Of a stretch of DNA of 64,000 nt, positions 36,350-45,731 are shown in pieces. The position numbers and the translations under genes were made by a program. The DNA is taken from assembly GCA_903910385.1 (NCBI GenBank), contig CAIVZM010000024.1, positions 1 to 64,000 on the forward strand, read 5' to 3'. Numbering within the stretch: position 1 is the first letter of the stretch; the number at the start of each line of letters is the position of its first letter. This stretch comes from an uncultured Armatimonadota bacterium (GTDB lineage Bacteria > Armatimonadota > Armatimonadia > Armatimonadales > Armatimonadaceae). The notes beneath the pieces were generated by a model. It did no database searches and was not told the origin of the DNA. It saw only the letters and a program-made list of their open reading frames with translations.

Positions 36350-38950
36350 TTATTCGGCTTCTTCTTCCGCCTTTTTAGTGGCGTCCAGATATTCGGCGCT
36401 TTTGACACGATCATTGTCGGCAAGCTCGATCAATTTGACGCCTTGCGTGGAACGTGTCGTGGTCTGTCGAACTTCCGCTACCTTCATCCGGATACCGATG
36501 CCCTGCTCAGTGACGATCACCAGGCGCAGATCATTGATCTTTGAGGACTCCAGAACGCAAGCCTGAATCAGGGATCCGGTCTTCTCCGTGATATCCATGG
36601 TCTTGATGCCCTTGCCGCCACGAGACTGCAATCGGTACTCGCTCATGGGGGTTCGTTTACCGTAACCATTTTCACTGACGACCAGAAGCTCAGACTTCTC
36701 CGGGACGATATCCGCCGTCACAATACGATCCTGAGGGCCATCCAGAGTCATGCCACGAACGCCTCCCGCCGCCCGTCCACGACTGGGAACGTCCTCTTCA
36801 TGGAACTGAATCGCCATGCCCTTGACAGAAGTCAATATGACTTTCATCGAGCCATCGGTATGTTTGACCCATCCCAGTCGGTCGCTGGGCTCCAGATCGA
36901 AGGTGATTAACCCGTTGGCGCGAAGGTTGACATACTCCTCGATCTTGGTACGCTTGATTTCGCCTTTTGCTGTCACCATCAGCAGAAATCCCGTCGCTGT
37001 CCGCAGATCACGAATGGGAATCGTCGCAGTGATACGCTCGTCGCTCTGAATCTGGATCAGGTTGACAATCGCCGTACCCATTGCGGTGCGCGATGTTTGC
37101 GGCACATCATAAGCTTTGAGTCGGTATACTCTGCCACGATCTGTGAAGAACAGTATATAGTCGTGTGTGGACGCCCGGAAGATATGCTCGATATTATCTT
37201 CTTCCTTGGTCTTCCCGGCTATTCTGCCCTTGCCTCCCCGGTGTTGCGAAGGGAACTGATCCATCGCCATGCGCTTGATATAGCCATCGCGAGTGACGGT
37301 CAGCAACATCTCTTCGTTGGCGATCAGGTCCTCAATATTGATTTCCTCCGCCTCAGTGGGAATGATGCGCGTGCGTCGTTCGTCGCCGTATTTGTCCTTG
37401 AGATACTTCAAGTCCGCTTTGACCAGCGCATCGACCCGGCGCGGATCGGAGAGGATATCATCCAGGCGACCGATTTCCTTAAGGAGGTCTCGGTACTCAC
37501 CTTCGATCTTGTCCTGTTCCAACGCCGTCAGTTGCCGGAGTTGCATGTTCAGGATCGCTTCGACCTGCAGACCGGAAAAGGAGAATCGCTCAATCAGTCG
37601 TGTTCTTGCCTGTTCCGTGCTGGAGGATGCTCGAATGATCTGAATCACCTCATCCAGAAACTGGACTGCAATCTGTAGCCCTTCCAGAATGTGCGCGCGC
37701 GCCTTCGCCCGGTTGAGTTCGTAGCGGGTTCGTCGTGTGATGACAATACGACGGTGGTCTAGATACTCCTGAAGCAGTCCTTTAATGGAAAGTGTCTTCG
37801 GGCCGCGTCCGCCATCGACCAGCGAAAGCATAATGACGCCGAAATTAAGACGTAATTGCGTATGCTTCAGCAAGTAGTTGAGCACTTTTTGCGGAATTAC
37901 ATCACGGCGCAGTTCGATGACGACGCGCATCCCATTACGGTCAGAGAAGTCATTGAGTGCGGTTATGCCGTCGACTTTCTTCTCTTTGACCAGTTCCGCG
38001 ATATCTTCGATAAGCTTCTTCTTGATCACCTGGTAAGGAAGTTCGGTAACGATGATCGCGTTCTTGCCGCCGTCCATCGGTTCTATGCTGGTCTTCGCCT
38101 GCATAGTAATACTACCGCGCCCGGTCTCGTAGGCGGAGCGTATTCCCTTGCTGCCCAGAATGAGTCCGGAGGTCGGGAAATCTGGGCCGGGCAGAAACTG
38201 CATCAACTGTTCCACGGTCGCTTCCGAGTGATCCAGCAAGTAATTCGCAGCATCACAGACTTCCGTCAGATTATGCGGTGGCAGGTTGGTCGCCATGCCG
38301 ACGGCGATACCGGAACCGCCGTTACAGATCAGGTTAGGAAATTTTCCGGGAAGGACACTGGGTTGCGTTCGTTCGTTATCGAAGGTAGGCTCGAAATCAA
38401 CCGTATTCTTTTCGATATCTTCCAGCATCTCGACGGCGAGCGCCGTCATACGCGCTTCCGTATAGCGGTAGGCGGCGGGTGGGTCATCGTCGATACTGCC
38501 GAAGTTTCCCTGACCATCCACCAGAGGATAGCGGAGGGAGAAGGGTTGTGCCATACGCACCATGGTCAGGTAGATCGCCTGATCTCCGTGCGGGTGATAG
38601 TTACCAATAGTCTCCCCGACGATCTTCGCCGACTTGAGGTGCCGGTTCGCCGGCGTCAAATTGAGATCTCTCATCGCATAGAGAATGCGACGCTGAACCG
38701 GCTTGAGGCCATCTCGCACGTCCGGCAAAGCGCGGGAGACAATAGTCGACATCGCATAGCCCAGATACGAGTTCCGCATTTCCTCGGAAATCTCGATTTT
38801 GGGACCATCGTAATCATCGCCGGGTCTACCTCCGCGACCGCCAACGCCGTCTACAGGTGGAATAGGCGGTTCCAATCCGTCATTACTGGCAGGTATTTCT
38901 GCATCGCTGGCAGGTATTTCCGCTTCGGGGAGGGTGGGGTCGTTAATCAT
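36350..38950 (-). CDS. gyrA: DNA gyrase subunit A
   Basis: An 866-residue type IIA topoisomerase subunit that cuts and rejoins DNA during supercoiling with GyrB. The active Tyr is residue 163 in YRYTEARM. The C-terminal beta-pinwheel carries a GyrA-box variant, QHRGGKG, and a later RGGKG repeat. An unusual acidic, Pro-rich N-terminal extension of about 45 residues contains a repeated AEIPAS unit. In the quinolone pocket, [10 protein letters not shown] has Gln at the Ser83 position and Leu at the Asp87 position of E. coli. GGAG lies nine bases before the ATG. gyrB is not in the window. Confidence 0.96.
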   Translation of the reverse strand: MINDPTLPEAEIPASDAEIPASNDGLEPPIPPVDGVGGRGGRPGDDYDGPKIEISEEMRNSYLGYAMSTIVSRALPDVRDGLKPVQRRILYAMRDLNLTPANRHLKSAKIVGETIGNYHPHGDQAIYLTMVRMAQPFSLRYPLVDGQGNFGSIDDDPPAAYRYTEARMTALAVEMLEDIEKNTVDFEPTFDNERTQPSVLPGKFPNLICNGGSGIAVGMATNLPPHNLTEVCDAANYLLDHSEATVEQLMQFLPGPDFPTSGLILGSKGIRSAYETGRGSITMQAKTSIEPMDGGKNAIIVTELPYQVIKKKLIEDIAELVKEKKVDGITALNDFSDRNGMRVVIELRRDVIPQKVLNYLLKHTQLRLNFGVIMLSLVDGGRGPKTLSIKGLLQEYLDHRRIVITRRTRYELNRAKARAHILEGLQIAVQFLDEVIQIIRASSSTEQARTRLIERFSFSGLQVEAILNMQLRQLTALEQDKIEGEYRDLLKEIGRLDDILSDPRRVDALVKADLKYLKDKYGDERRTRIIPTEAEEINIEDLIANEEMLLTVTRDGYIKRMAMDQFPSQHRGGKGRIAGKTKEEDNIEHIFRASTHDYILFFTDRGRVYRLKAYDVPQTSRTAMGTAIVNLIQIQSDERITATIPIRDLRTATGFLLMVTAKGEIKRTKIEEYVNLRANGLITFDLEPSDRLGWVKHTDGSMKVILTSVKGMAIQFHEEDVPSRGRAAGGVRGMTLDGPQDRIVTADIVPEKSELLVVSENGYGKRTPMSEYRLQSRGGKGIKTMDITEKTGSLIQACVLESSKINDLRLVIVTEQGIGIRMKVAEVRQTTTRSTQGVKLIELADNDRVKSAEYLDATKKAEEEAE

Positions 38951-39078
38951 TCAAAGTTGCTCCATTACAGGCGCATGGAAGTAGCATACGGATTGTGATG
39001 GAGACGGATTGCGCCGACATCGACCATGTATCCAACGCTATGAAATTCCGGCGCACAAAGCGACAGGCGGCAAGAGAA

Positions 39079-39117
39079 GCGGCGGGGCGTTTACTCCTGT
39101 AACCGCCGCCCCGCCGC
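39079..39117. repeat. GC-rich inverted repeat upstream of gyrA
   Basis: GCGGCGGGGCG and CGCCCCGCCGC form a perfect 11-bp stem around a 17-base loop, about 130 bases upstream of the gyrA start. It could be a leader hairpin, a REP-like element or a supercoiling-sensitive structure. Confidence 0.6.
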
Positions 39118-39358
39118 CCGTCGTAGACTATCAATATTTTACAGGATTTATCGCTTCGCGTCAACTTAACCCAGCGATTATCGCCTCATTCAAGATACTG
39201 CGCCGTTCAGAATAAAGGCGGAAAGAGGGCGCATCTCGTGCTTAACGTCTCTCAATGCAGTTGATCCGGACACAATGTGTCACCCACTCCGGTGAGCATA
39301 ACCGCCTGATTCTAACTCGTTCACTGGTTGCGTAATGCGTTCAGGAGGGATTTTGCTG

Positions 39359-39364
39359 TAGAAT
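39359..39364 (+). promoter_or_regulatory. -10 box TAGAAT, predicted leaderless start
   Basis: TAGAAT is followed by five bases and the ATG at 39370. Confidence 0.5.
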
Positions 39365-39369
39365 AAAAC

Positions 39370-40272
39370 ATGAAAATTCCTCCGGTTCTCGTGCCTCTCC
39401 TTATGGCGGCGCTATTATGCCTTTCTGGTCTGACTTCTTCAGCGTGGGCGCAAGAAGCCCCTCCCCCCGTTTCCTGGGATGAATTAAAGGAGCGGTACGC
39501 GAACTATGGTAAAAGTCCCATGGTAACGGAGGTTGCGCAGACCGACGCGGAATTTAGACTTTCCCATATCTCGTTCGCAAATGCGAAGGGGGATACGGTG
39601 ACGGGACTTTTGCTTCTTCCAAAAAAGGAAGGTAGATATCCGGTTGCGCTGCTGTTGCACGGCTACAACAGCGACAAAGAGTCGATGGTAAAGTTTTTTG
39701 GTCGTCCGCTGGCGACTAAGGGAATCGCCTGCCTTGCTCTGGATGCATTTCAGCATGGCGAACGAAAGAAAGAATCGGGGGATGGTTCGGGAGGCTCTGC
39801 GTTTCTGGCGATATTACGCAATACGATTCCCGATTGGCGGCAGGCCATAGATTATCTTTCGACCCGCAAAGATATGGATCTGAAACGCTTGTCTGTCTTC
39901 GGGTACAGCATGGGTTCGATGATGGGCAGTATCCTCAGTGCGGTGGACGAACGAATCAAGGCGGCGGCGTTTTGCGTTGGAGGCGATTTTACCGCGCCGA
40001 TGGTTTCAAAAGTTCCGCCTGCGGTGCGTCTCGATGTCGCCGCCGCCTCTCCGAGCCTGTTTATCAGTCACATCAGTCCACGTCCCGTTCTTCTGCTGAA
40101 TGCCCTGAACGATAAGACTATCGCCAAGGAGATGGCGCAACGCTTACAGGACGCGGCTAAAGAACCGAAAACGATTTTATGGGTCGATGGAGGACATATC
40201 ATCAGCCCAACAGATGCGGAAAAAGCGCGAGCGTGGCTGATTTCTTACCTGCTGAATACCACGTCGAAATAA
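39370..40272 (+). CDS. Secreted alpha/beta hydrolase
   Basis: A 300-residue exported hydrolase. The signal peptide ends near SSAWAQEA (about residue 28). The triad is visible: Ser in FGYSMGSMMG, Asp in LNALNDKTIA and His in VDGGHIISP. PVALLLHGYNSDKE forms the oxyanion region. It resembles dienelactone-hydrolase or acyl-esterase families that act outside the cytoplasm. The start is supported by the -10 box five bases upstream. The substrate is unknown, and no partner genes are adjacent. Confidence 0.82.
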   Translation: MKIPPVLVPLLMAALLCLSGLTSSAWAQEAPPPVSWDELKERYANYGKSPMVTEVAQTDAEFRLSHISFANAKGDTVTGLLLLPKKEGRYPVALLLHGYNSDKESMVKFFGRPLATKGIACLALDAFQHGERKKESGDGSGGSAFLAILRNTIPDWRQAIDYLSTRKDMDLKRLSVFGYSMGSMMGSILSAVDERIKAAAFCVGGDFTAPMVSKVPPAVRLDVAAASPSLFISHISPRPVLLLNALNDKTIAKEMAQRLQDAAKEPKTILWVDGGHIISPTDAEKARAWLISYLLNTTSK

Positions 40273-40326
40273 AACGAAACGGGTAGGAGAATCGTCCACG
40301 GAAAGGCGAAACAGTAAGTGTCGCTC

Positions 40327-40356
40327 GTTGCTTGCTGATAGGTTGCTTGCTGATAG
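40327..40356. repeat. Two perfect 15-bp tandem copies
   Basis: GTTGCTTGCTGATAG occurs twice in immediate succession, downstream of the hydrolase gene and ahead of the cyclophilin gene. Confidence 0.85.
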
Positions 40357-40447
40357 AAGGAAGCGAAATATTGACGCCTCCCCGACGCGGTGGGTAGAAT
40401 GAGTTCGAGACGAACCGTTAAAATTCGTCGTCATTAACTGTAAGACT

Positions 40448-41011
40448 ATGAAATTGATGATATTCGCTGCACTAATGGCAGCATTTTGTTTGAATCTCGT
40501 TTACGCTGGTTCGGCTCATGCCCAGACCCATCAGCCACCATCCACCGCAGAAGTGTTCAAGTTACACGGGTCACACCCTATTGCCATTGTCGAGACTTCC
40601 AAAGGCGTCATCAAATTCAGGATGTACCCTGACGAAGCTCCGGTCACTGTGGCGAATTTCGTTAAACTGGCGCAAAGCGGATTTTATAGTAACCTGATTT
40701 TCCACAGAGTCGAACCGGGCTTTGTGATTCAGGGAGGCGATCCGCAAGGAGATGGAAGCGGAGGGCCGGGCTATTCCATTCAGGATGAACAGAACAAACT
40801 GTTGCGCCATAACCGGGGCGCAGTCGCAATGGCGAAATCGTCCGCGCCCAACTCTGCGGGTTCACAGTGGTACATCTGTATCAACCAGCCTGCACCGCAT
40901 CTCGATGGGGGCTATACCGTCTTTGGGCAGGTGATTTCTGGTCAACTGGTAGCGGAAAAAATTGCAGTGGGAGACAAAATAAAAAAAGTCACCATCAAGT
41001 ATTCCCGATAA
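40448..41011 (+). CDS. Secreted cyclophilin-type peptidyl-prolyl isomerase
   Basis: A 187-residue exported PPIase that speeds cis-trans isomerisation of prolyl bonds during folding outside the cytoplasm. The signal peptide ends near SAHAQT (residue 26). The cyclophilin core has FHRVEPGFVIQGGDPQGDGS with the catalytic Arg, AVAMAKSSAPNSAGSQWYI and YTVFGQVISG. It is of the short bacterial type. It stands alone between the repeat pair and the acylphosphatase gene. Confidence 0.92.
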   Translation: MKLMIFAALMAAFCLNLVYAGSAHAQTHQPPSTAEVFKLHGSHPIAIVETSKGVIKFRMYPDEAPVTVANFVKLAQSGFYSNLIFHRVEPGFVIQGGDPQGDGSGGPGYSIQDEQNKLLRHNRGAVAMAKSSAPNSAGSQWYICINQPAPHLDGGYTVFGQVISGQLVAEKIAVGDKIKKVTIKYSR

Positions 41012-41047
41012 TTCAGTTTGCCCGCTACTGCAGATTCCGTCCTCTGC

Positions 41048-41067
41048 GACGCTTAACGGAAAGCGTC
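41048..41067 (+). terminator. Possible terminator hairpin after the cyclophilin gene
   Basis: GACGCTT and AAGCGTC pair around a six-base loop, 36 bases after the stop. No T-run follows, so function is uncertain. Confidence 0.35.
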
Positions 41068-41122
41068 AAAACATTGAAAATTCTGGTTTTACGGTCTTGG
41101 TAAGACCTCGAAGGAGTGGAAT

Positions 41123-41413
41123 ATGGAAACCGTTGTCCGACTTCGCGCACTGGTGCGCGGTAATGTTCAGGGTGTTGGCTATCGTTACTGGGCGCATCAT
41201 ACTGCTAACCGACTGGGTAGCGTTAAGGGGTATGTGAGGAATTTACCGGATGGCGCGGTTGAAGTGGAAGCGGAGTCCAATGACAAGACCGTACTTCAAG
41301 CGCTTTTCCATGAACTTCATGTTGGTCCGACAGCCGCTCAGGTGACTGCTGTCGAGGCGAACTGGGAAGAGGAAGTGCCTTCCCGAATGACCGGCTCATT
41401 CCGGATTGCCTGA
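41123..41413 (+). CDS. acyP: Acylphosphatase
   Basis: A 96-residue enzyme that hydrolyses carboxyl-phosphate bonds such as those in acetyl phosphate and carbamoyl phosphate. The phosphate-binding loop GNVQGVGYRYW holds the catalytic Arg, and GYVRNLPDGAVEVEAE holds the catalytic Asn. Length is normal for the family. AAGGAG lies before the ATG. Single gene. Confidence 0.95.
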   Translation: METVVRLRALVRGNVQGVGYRYWAHHTANRLGSVKGYVRNLPDGAVEVEAESNDKTVLQALFHELHVGPTAAQVTAVEANWEEEVPSRMTGSFRIA

Positions 41414-41452
41414 TTTCGTAGTTGGCGTTAGCGAACCGCAGAATGAAAAGAA

Positions 41453-41524
41453 TGGGCCCTACAGGATTCGAACCTGTAACCAGGGAATTATGAGTTCCAC
41501 GCTCTGCCATTGAGCTAAGGGCCC
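41453..41524 (-). tRNA. tRNA with CAT anticodon (Met or Ile2)
   Basis: On the minus strand the acceptor GGGCCCT pairs with AGGGCCC, the D arm is GCTC-GAGC, the anticodon loop is CTCATAA and the T arm is ACAGG-TTCGAAT-CCTGT. Discriminator A; CCA is not encoded. CAT may be elongator Met or, after lysidine modification, Ile2. The CCCTTAGCTC beginning resembles Ile2, but this is not decisive. The first anticodon-stem pair is a T-C mismatch. Confidence 0.9.
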
Positions 41525-41617
41525 GATTACGAAGCGAACAAATTGTAACACGCCCGTCGATGACGGGCAAGAAAGTGAGATGGACGAGACGGGAACGACT
41601 TGTCCGGTGAAAATTGT

Positions 41618-42232
41618 ATGGCTCCTGATGGAAAAGGTCGGTTGCTGCTGGTGCGGCACACGGAATCAGTCTGGAATAAGTTGAATGTCTTTACGGGCTG
41701 GGTGGATGTCGAATTGTCCGAAGCCGGCAAGGCTCATGCGCTGGAAGTCGGACAGAGCGTCAAGGGTAGGTTCGAGGTGGACAAGGCGTATACCTCGGGT
41801 TTGATCCGTGCGCAACAGACTTTAGACCTTGTCATGCAAGGAGCGGGAATCACAGGAATACCTGTCGTTCAGGACTGGCATCTCAATGAGCGCTTCTATG
41901 GCAACTGGCAGGGAAAGAACAAAGCGCAAATGGCGACGAAATACGGCGATGAAGCGATTCATGCCGTACGTCGGGGATACGCTGCACGGCCTCCGGGCGG
42001 AGAATCGCTGGAAGATACGACGGAGCGAGTCATGGAATACTTTGATGAGATAATCGAACCGGAACTTGCGGAAGGTAAGACCATTCTGATCGCAGCGCAC
42101 GGAAATAGCCTCCGCGCTCTGACCAAAAAGCTGGAAAATCTGAGTGAGGCCGAAGTTCCGAAGGTGGAGATCGCTAACGGAGAACTCCGCATCTACCGTT
42201 TTGACGGAGCCAATAGTTACGTCCGGGAGTAA
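41618..42232 (+). CDS. gpmA: 2,3-bisphosphoglycerate-dependent phosphoglycerate mutase
   Basis: A 204-residue glycolytic enzyme that interconverts 3- and 2-phosphoglycerate through a phosphohistidine. The N-terminal VRHTESVWN holds the phosphorylated His (usually RHGES; here Thr replaces Gly). LNERFYGNWQGKNKAQMATKYG is the substrate-binding signature, and AAHGNSLRAL holds the second His. It is slightly shorter than the E. coli enzyme. TTG 41600 extends the frame, but ATG 41618 is preferred. The last codons and stop lie inside a 35-bp tandem duplication. Confidence 0.9.
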   Translation: MAPDGKGRLLLVRHTESVWNKLNVFTGWVDVELSEAGKAHALEVGQSVKGRFEVDKAYTSGLIRAQQTLDLVMQGAGITGIPVVQDWHLNERFYGNWQGKNKAQMATKYGDEAIHAVRRGYAARPPGGESLEDTTERVMEYFDEIIEPELAEGKTILIAAHGNSLRALTKKLENLSEAEVPKVEIANGELRIYRFDGANSYVRE

Positions 42233-42281
42233 TGCTCCCCATTCTAAATAGCTATGTCCGGGAGTAACGCTCCCCATTCCA
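42212..42281 (+). repeat. 35-bp tandem duplication over the gpmA stop codon
   Basis: Two copies begin at 42212 and 42247 and share GTCCGGGAGTAA followed by GCTCCCCATTC. The second copy repeats the last codons of gpmA and its stop outside the gene. Confidence 0.8.
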
Positions 42282-42283
42282 TC

Positions 42284-42317
42284 GGGCAAAGGATAAAGTG
42301 ATCTTTATCCTTTGCCC
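42284..42317 (+). terminator. Hairpin after gpmA
   Basis: A perfect 15-bp stem (GGGCAAAGGATAAAG) with a four-base loop lies 52 bases after the gpmA stop and 40 bases before the next ATG. There is no T-run, but the stem is strong. Confidence 0.6.
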
Positions 42318-42356
42318 CGGCATTGAAAAATTAACTTCATTTTCTGGGAGCGAACG

Positions 42357-44264
42357 ATGACGTTCCGTGCGATGATTCTCGGCTTCGCCGGGGCGGTATT
42401 GATTTCTTTACTTCAGATGGTCACCAAAATTCGGCCGAACAATGTCGTTCTGCCGTTCGGGAGTGTGACTACCATTCTCCCCGGAATCGTTTTTCTGCTT
42501 TTCCTGCTGGCCCTGATCAATGTAGCGCTGAAACGCTGGCGTCCGCAAAGCGCCTTGCGTTCCGGCGAAATGGCAGTGATCTACGGCATCTCGACCGTAG
42601 CGGCGAGTATTGCAGCGCAGGACGAAGCGCAATATCTCTTCCCGATGTACGCCTACTTCTTCCGGGCGAGTCAGGATGAACGAGCAGGCCCTTTCAGGCA
42701 ATTCGTTCCGGGTTGGATGATTCCTCAGGATCCGGCAGTGATAGAACCGCTGTACTCTGGGCATACTACGTTCTGGACTGTGGAGCGTGTGACCGCCTGG
42801 GCAATCCCGTTCCTCTGCTGGATGGCATGGCTGACCGCTCTGGGAGCCACTCTATGGGCATGGAACGCGATCTTGCGCCGTCGATGGGTGGAACATGACA
42901 AATTGTCCTTTCCTGCCATCCAGTTACCTCTGGAAATGTGCAAAAATGCCGGTTTCGGCGGTTTAGCGGGAGGAAAACTCTTTTGGCTTGGATTCGCCGT
43001 TGCGGCGCTGGTGGAATCGCTGAATGCGCTGAACGCCATCTCGCCCAACATCCCTTCGGTGGGACTGGACTTCTCCGCTACCCCATTGCTGGACTCGTTG
43101 CCCTCTCCCTGGAAAGCGCTATCGCCGATGTACCTGACATGGGCGACTTTGCACCTTGGAGTGTGCTACCTGATACCCTCCGATATTCTGTTCAGTTCCT
43201 GGGCTTTCTTTCTTCTTAGAAAAGCGCTGGAGGTTTTCGGATATGCACAGGGATGGCGTGAACTGGGCTGGGACGCACGCGGCTTCCCTTATACACGGGC
43301 GCAGTCTGCGGGAGCATGGGCGGTTCTCTTTTTCCTCTTGATATGGGCGGAGCGCAAGCGCCTGATGTCCGCTCTGGATGCTGCCCTTTCCCGTCGCCCT
43401 CTCACCGGTCTGGAGGATGAAGCGACCAGTGACCGCATCGCCGGCCGTGTCCTGATCATCGGCACGGTATTCCTGATCGGATGGAGCGTGATGAGCGGTA
43501 TGTCTCTTGCCATCGCTATCGCCTTCTATGCCTTCTTTTTTCTCCTGAATGTCACAATGACGCGGATATATGCACAGGTTGGTCCGCCCATTCTGGAGCT
43601 TTACTATCTGGATCCTCAGCAAACATTCACAACGGTATTTGGGACTCTTGGGCAATCTCCCGGTCCGTTGACGCAATTTTCCCTGATGTACTGGATCAAT
43701 CGTGACCATCGCGGACAATTAATGGGGCACCAACTGGCTTCCCTAAAAATTGCACAGGAAACCGGAGTTTCGCTACGACGATTTGGACCGGTGTTACTGT
43801 TCGCGTTCATCGTGGGCGCTGCTACCTGTCTGATCACGTACTTACACTGGGCGTACCGGGTGGGGGAAGATAATTTCGTTTCGGGCGGATGGCGAGAATC
43901 CGGGGCTCCGACGGCGATAGGGCGTATCCGGGAATGGGTGTATGCAGCCAAAGGTCCGGACTGGTTGCAAATTTCTTTCATCGGCGTCGGCGCCGCCGTT
44001 ACCTACGGTTTGGCGCGACTGGCATTCGTATTCCCAGGATTCCCGTTGCATCCTATTGGTTACGCTCTCTCGGTATGTTTCGCTGTAGAATACAACTGGC
44101 CCGCCTTTATGATGATGTGGATCATCAAAACGCTGTTGCTGCGGTACGGTGGATTGTCGCTCTATTTACGATTTGTACCCGTAGCGCTCGGCCTGACTCT
44201 GGGGGGATTCGTTGTGCCGATTCTCTGGGGTTTGGTAGCGTATCTTGGGGCATGGTACACATGA
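42357..44264 (+). CDS. Large DUF6785-like polytopic membrane protein
   Basis: A 635-residue inner-membrane protein with roughly fourteen hydrophobic segments. Loops contain conserved-looking motifs such as GEMAVIYGISTVAAS near residue 71, WVEHDKLSFPAIQLPLEM near 180 and RIYAQVGPPILELYY near 405. Layout and length agree with the DUF6785/DUF6784 proteins known from planctomycetes and Armatimonadota, which resemble oligopeptide (OPT-type) transporters. Family assignment is from memory. GGGAG lies six bases before the ATG. No soluble partner gene is next to it. The substrate is unknown. Confidence 0.6.
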   Translation: MTFRAMILGFAGAVLISLLQMVTKIRPNNVVLPFGSVTTILPGIVFLLFLLALINVALKRWRPQSALRSGEMAVIYGISTVAASIAAQDEAQYLFPMYAYFFRASQDERAGPFRQFVPGWMIPQDPAVIEPLYSGHTTFWTVERVTAWAIPFLCWMAWLTALGATLWAWNAILRRRWVEHDKLSFPAIQLPLEMCKNAGFGGLAGGKLFWLGFAVAALVESLNALNAISPNIPSVGLDFSATPLLDSLPSPWKALSPMYLTWATLHLGVCYLIPSDILFSSWAFFLLRKALEVFGYAQGWRELGWDARGFPYTRAQSAGAWAVLFFLLIWAERKRLMSALDAALSRRPLTGLEDEATSDRIAGRVLIIGTVFLIGWSVMSGMSLAIAIAFYAFFFLLNVTMTRIYAQVGPPILELYYLDPQQTFTTVFGTLGQSPGPLTQFSLMYWINRDHRGQLMGHQLASLKIAQETGVSLRRFGPVLLFAFIVGAATCLITYLHWAYRVGEDNFVSGGWRESGAPTAIGRIREWVYAAKGPDWLQISFIGVGAAVTYGLARLAFVFPGFPLHPIGYALSVCFAVEYNWPAFMMMWIIKTLLLRYGGLSLYLRFVPVALGLTLGGFVVPILWGLVAYLGAWYT

Positions 44265-44421
44265 GCATCCGAAATTCCCGGCGTCACGAGGTAAATTCCA
44301 CTTAATCTGGCATAATGCCGAGTCAGTATGATTACCGTGTGTGTTTGCAAGGATGCGATACACTGTAAAGGAACGCCCCGTTTTGTCGATCTGAATGAGG
44401 GCGCAGGAGGAAAGTGGTTTC

Positions 44422-45624
44422 GTGAAACGCGCGGACATACTGGGAAAACGCTGGTTTGACCTTATTCATAAACGTTCCCTGATCTATAATACTTGCTGGG
44501 AAGACCCGCGCTGTGATCGGCAAGCACTTCAACTCTCGCCGGACGATAACCTTGTCGTTATTACCTCGGCGGGATGCAATGCGCTCGATTATGTGCTCGC
44601 TGGCGCAGGCACGGTCAATACCGTTGACATGAACCCTCGGCAGAACGCCCTACTGGAACTCAAAATCGCCGGTATACGTCACCTGCCCTTTACGACGTTT
44701 TTTGAAATGTTCGGACGCGGCAGAGTTCGCAATCACCGGGAAATCTATGAGACATATCTCCGAGCCGATTTAACTCCCTTCGCAAAAACGTTCTGGGACA
44801 AGCGCATTGAGTATTTCAAGTTGCGGCCTCGTGGGAAGACTTTCTACTATCATGGATCCTGTGGCTTCTTCGCTCGCGCCTTTCACAATTATGCCGCGGC
44901 GTCTCCAGATTTCCGTCGTGGGTTAAGAGACGCTCTGGAAGCGGAAACTCTGGAACAACAGAGGGCGATCTACTTTTCCCGACTGCGCCCCTGGAAGGGC
45001 GTCAAATTTGCACACTGGATTGCCAGCCGAGACGCAACCCTGGCGCTTCTGGGCGTTCCTCCGGCGCAACGCCGACTTGTGGAAGCGGACTACCCCGGCG
45101 GCATTGCACAGTTCATCATGGATCAGGTGGAAGAAGTATTTACCGAACTGCCACTTTCTGATAACTACTTCTGGCGCGTCTATTTGAGCGGTTCCTACAC
45201 CCAGGATTGTTGCCCTGAATATCTCCGGCGCGACAATTTTGAGCGATTGAAAGCAGGATTGTGGAAAAATATCACGATCACTACCGGTTCAATAACAGAA
45301 TTTTTGCAGAAGCAGGAAAGACCCATTACGCGCTTTGTCCTTCTGGATCATATGGACTGGCTGGCGAATCATCGTCCGGAAGCGCTCGAAGAGGAATGGC
45401 AAGCGATTATCTCCAGCGCTGCGCCGAATGCCCGTATGATCTGGCGGAGCGGGGCGCCACGCGTCGATTTTGTTGACCCGATTGTGGTGAATGTCAACGG
45501 TAAAAAGTCGAAAGTCGGCGACCTGTTGACCTACGATCACGACCTCGCAGCCCGGCTCCATCCTTTAGACCGTGTACACACCTATGGTTGTCTCTATGTC
45601 GCTCAGTTGACAGGAAAGAATTGA
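44422..45624 (+). CDS. btaA: S-adenosylmethionine:diacylglycerol 3-amino-3-carboxypropyltransferase
   Basis: A 400-residue enzyme that transfers the aminocarboxypropyl group of SAM to diacylglycerol, the first step of betaine-lipid (DGTS) synthesis at the membrane. RSLIYNTCWEDPRCDRQAL and ITSAGCNALDYVLAGAGTV are typical of BtaA, as are VDMNPRQNALLELK and the C-terminal DRVHTYGCLYVAQL. GTG 44422 has AGGAGG about eleven bases upstream. ATG 44395 would add nine residues. btaB follows after 107 bases, completing the pathway. Confidence 0.9.
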   Translation: MKRADILGKRWFDLIHKRSLIYNTCWEDPRCDRQALQLSPDDNLVVITSAGCNALDYVLAGAGTVNTVDMNPRQNALLELKIAGIRHLPFTTFFEMFGRGRVRNHREIYETYLRADLTPFAKTFWDKRIEYFKLRPRGKTFYYHGSCGFFARAFHNYAAASPDFRRGLRDALEAETLEQQRAIYFSRLRPWKGVKFAHWIASRDATLALLGVPPAQRRLVEADYPGGIAQFIMDQVEEVFTELPLSDNYFWRVYLSGSYTQDCCPEYLRRDNFERLKAGLWKNITITTGSITEFLQKQERPITRFVLLDHMDWLANHRPEALEEEWQAIISSAAPNARMIWRSGAPRVDFVDPIVVNVNGKKSKVGDLLTYDHDLAARLHPLDRVHTYGCLYVAQLTGKN

Positions 45625-45731
45625 GCGGACGCCGCTCAATCAGGTCCTCCAGCATATTCGAGGAAAAGTCTGAAGAACTTTCCTACTTCTACTCCTGAGG
45701 TCGCACATCGACCATTCATCACTCGGAAATT

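Larger units (their letters stand above)
38951..39369. other. 419-base intergenic region between gyrA and the hydrolase gene
   Basis: No convincing gene is visible. A minus-strand frame overlapping the gyrA start (38943-39164) has no ribosome-binding site or family resemblance. The region holds a GC-rich inverted repeat at 39079-39117, the upstream sequence of gyrA and, at its right end, the promoter of the 39370 gene. Confidence 0.5.

Noticed and set aside
38943-39164. 73-codon minus-strand frame overlapping the gyrA start
   Set aside because: No ribosome-binding site, Arg/Ser-rich composition typical of noise, and it crosses the GC-rich hairpin.
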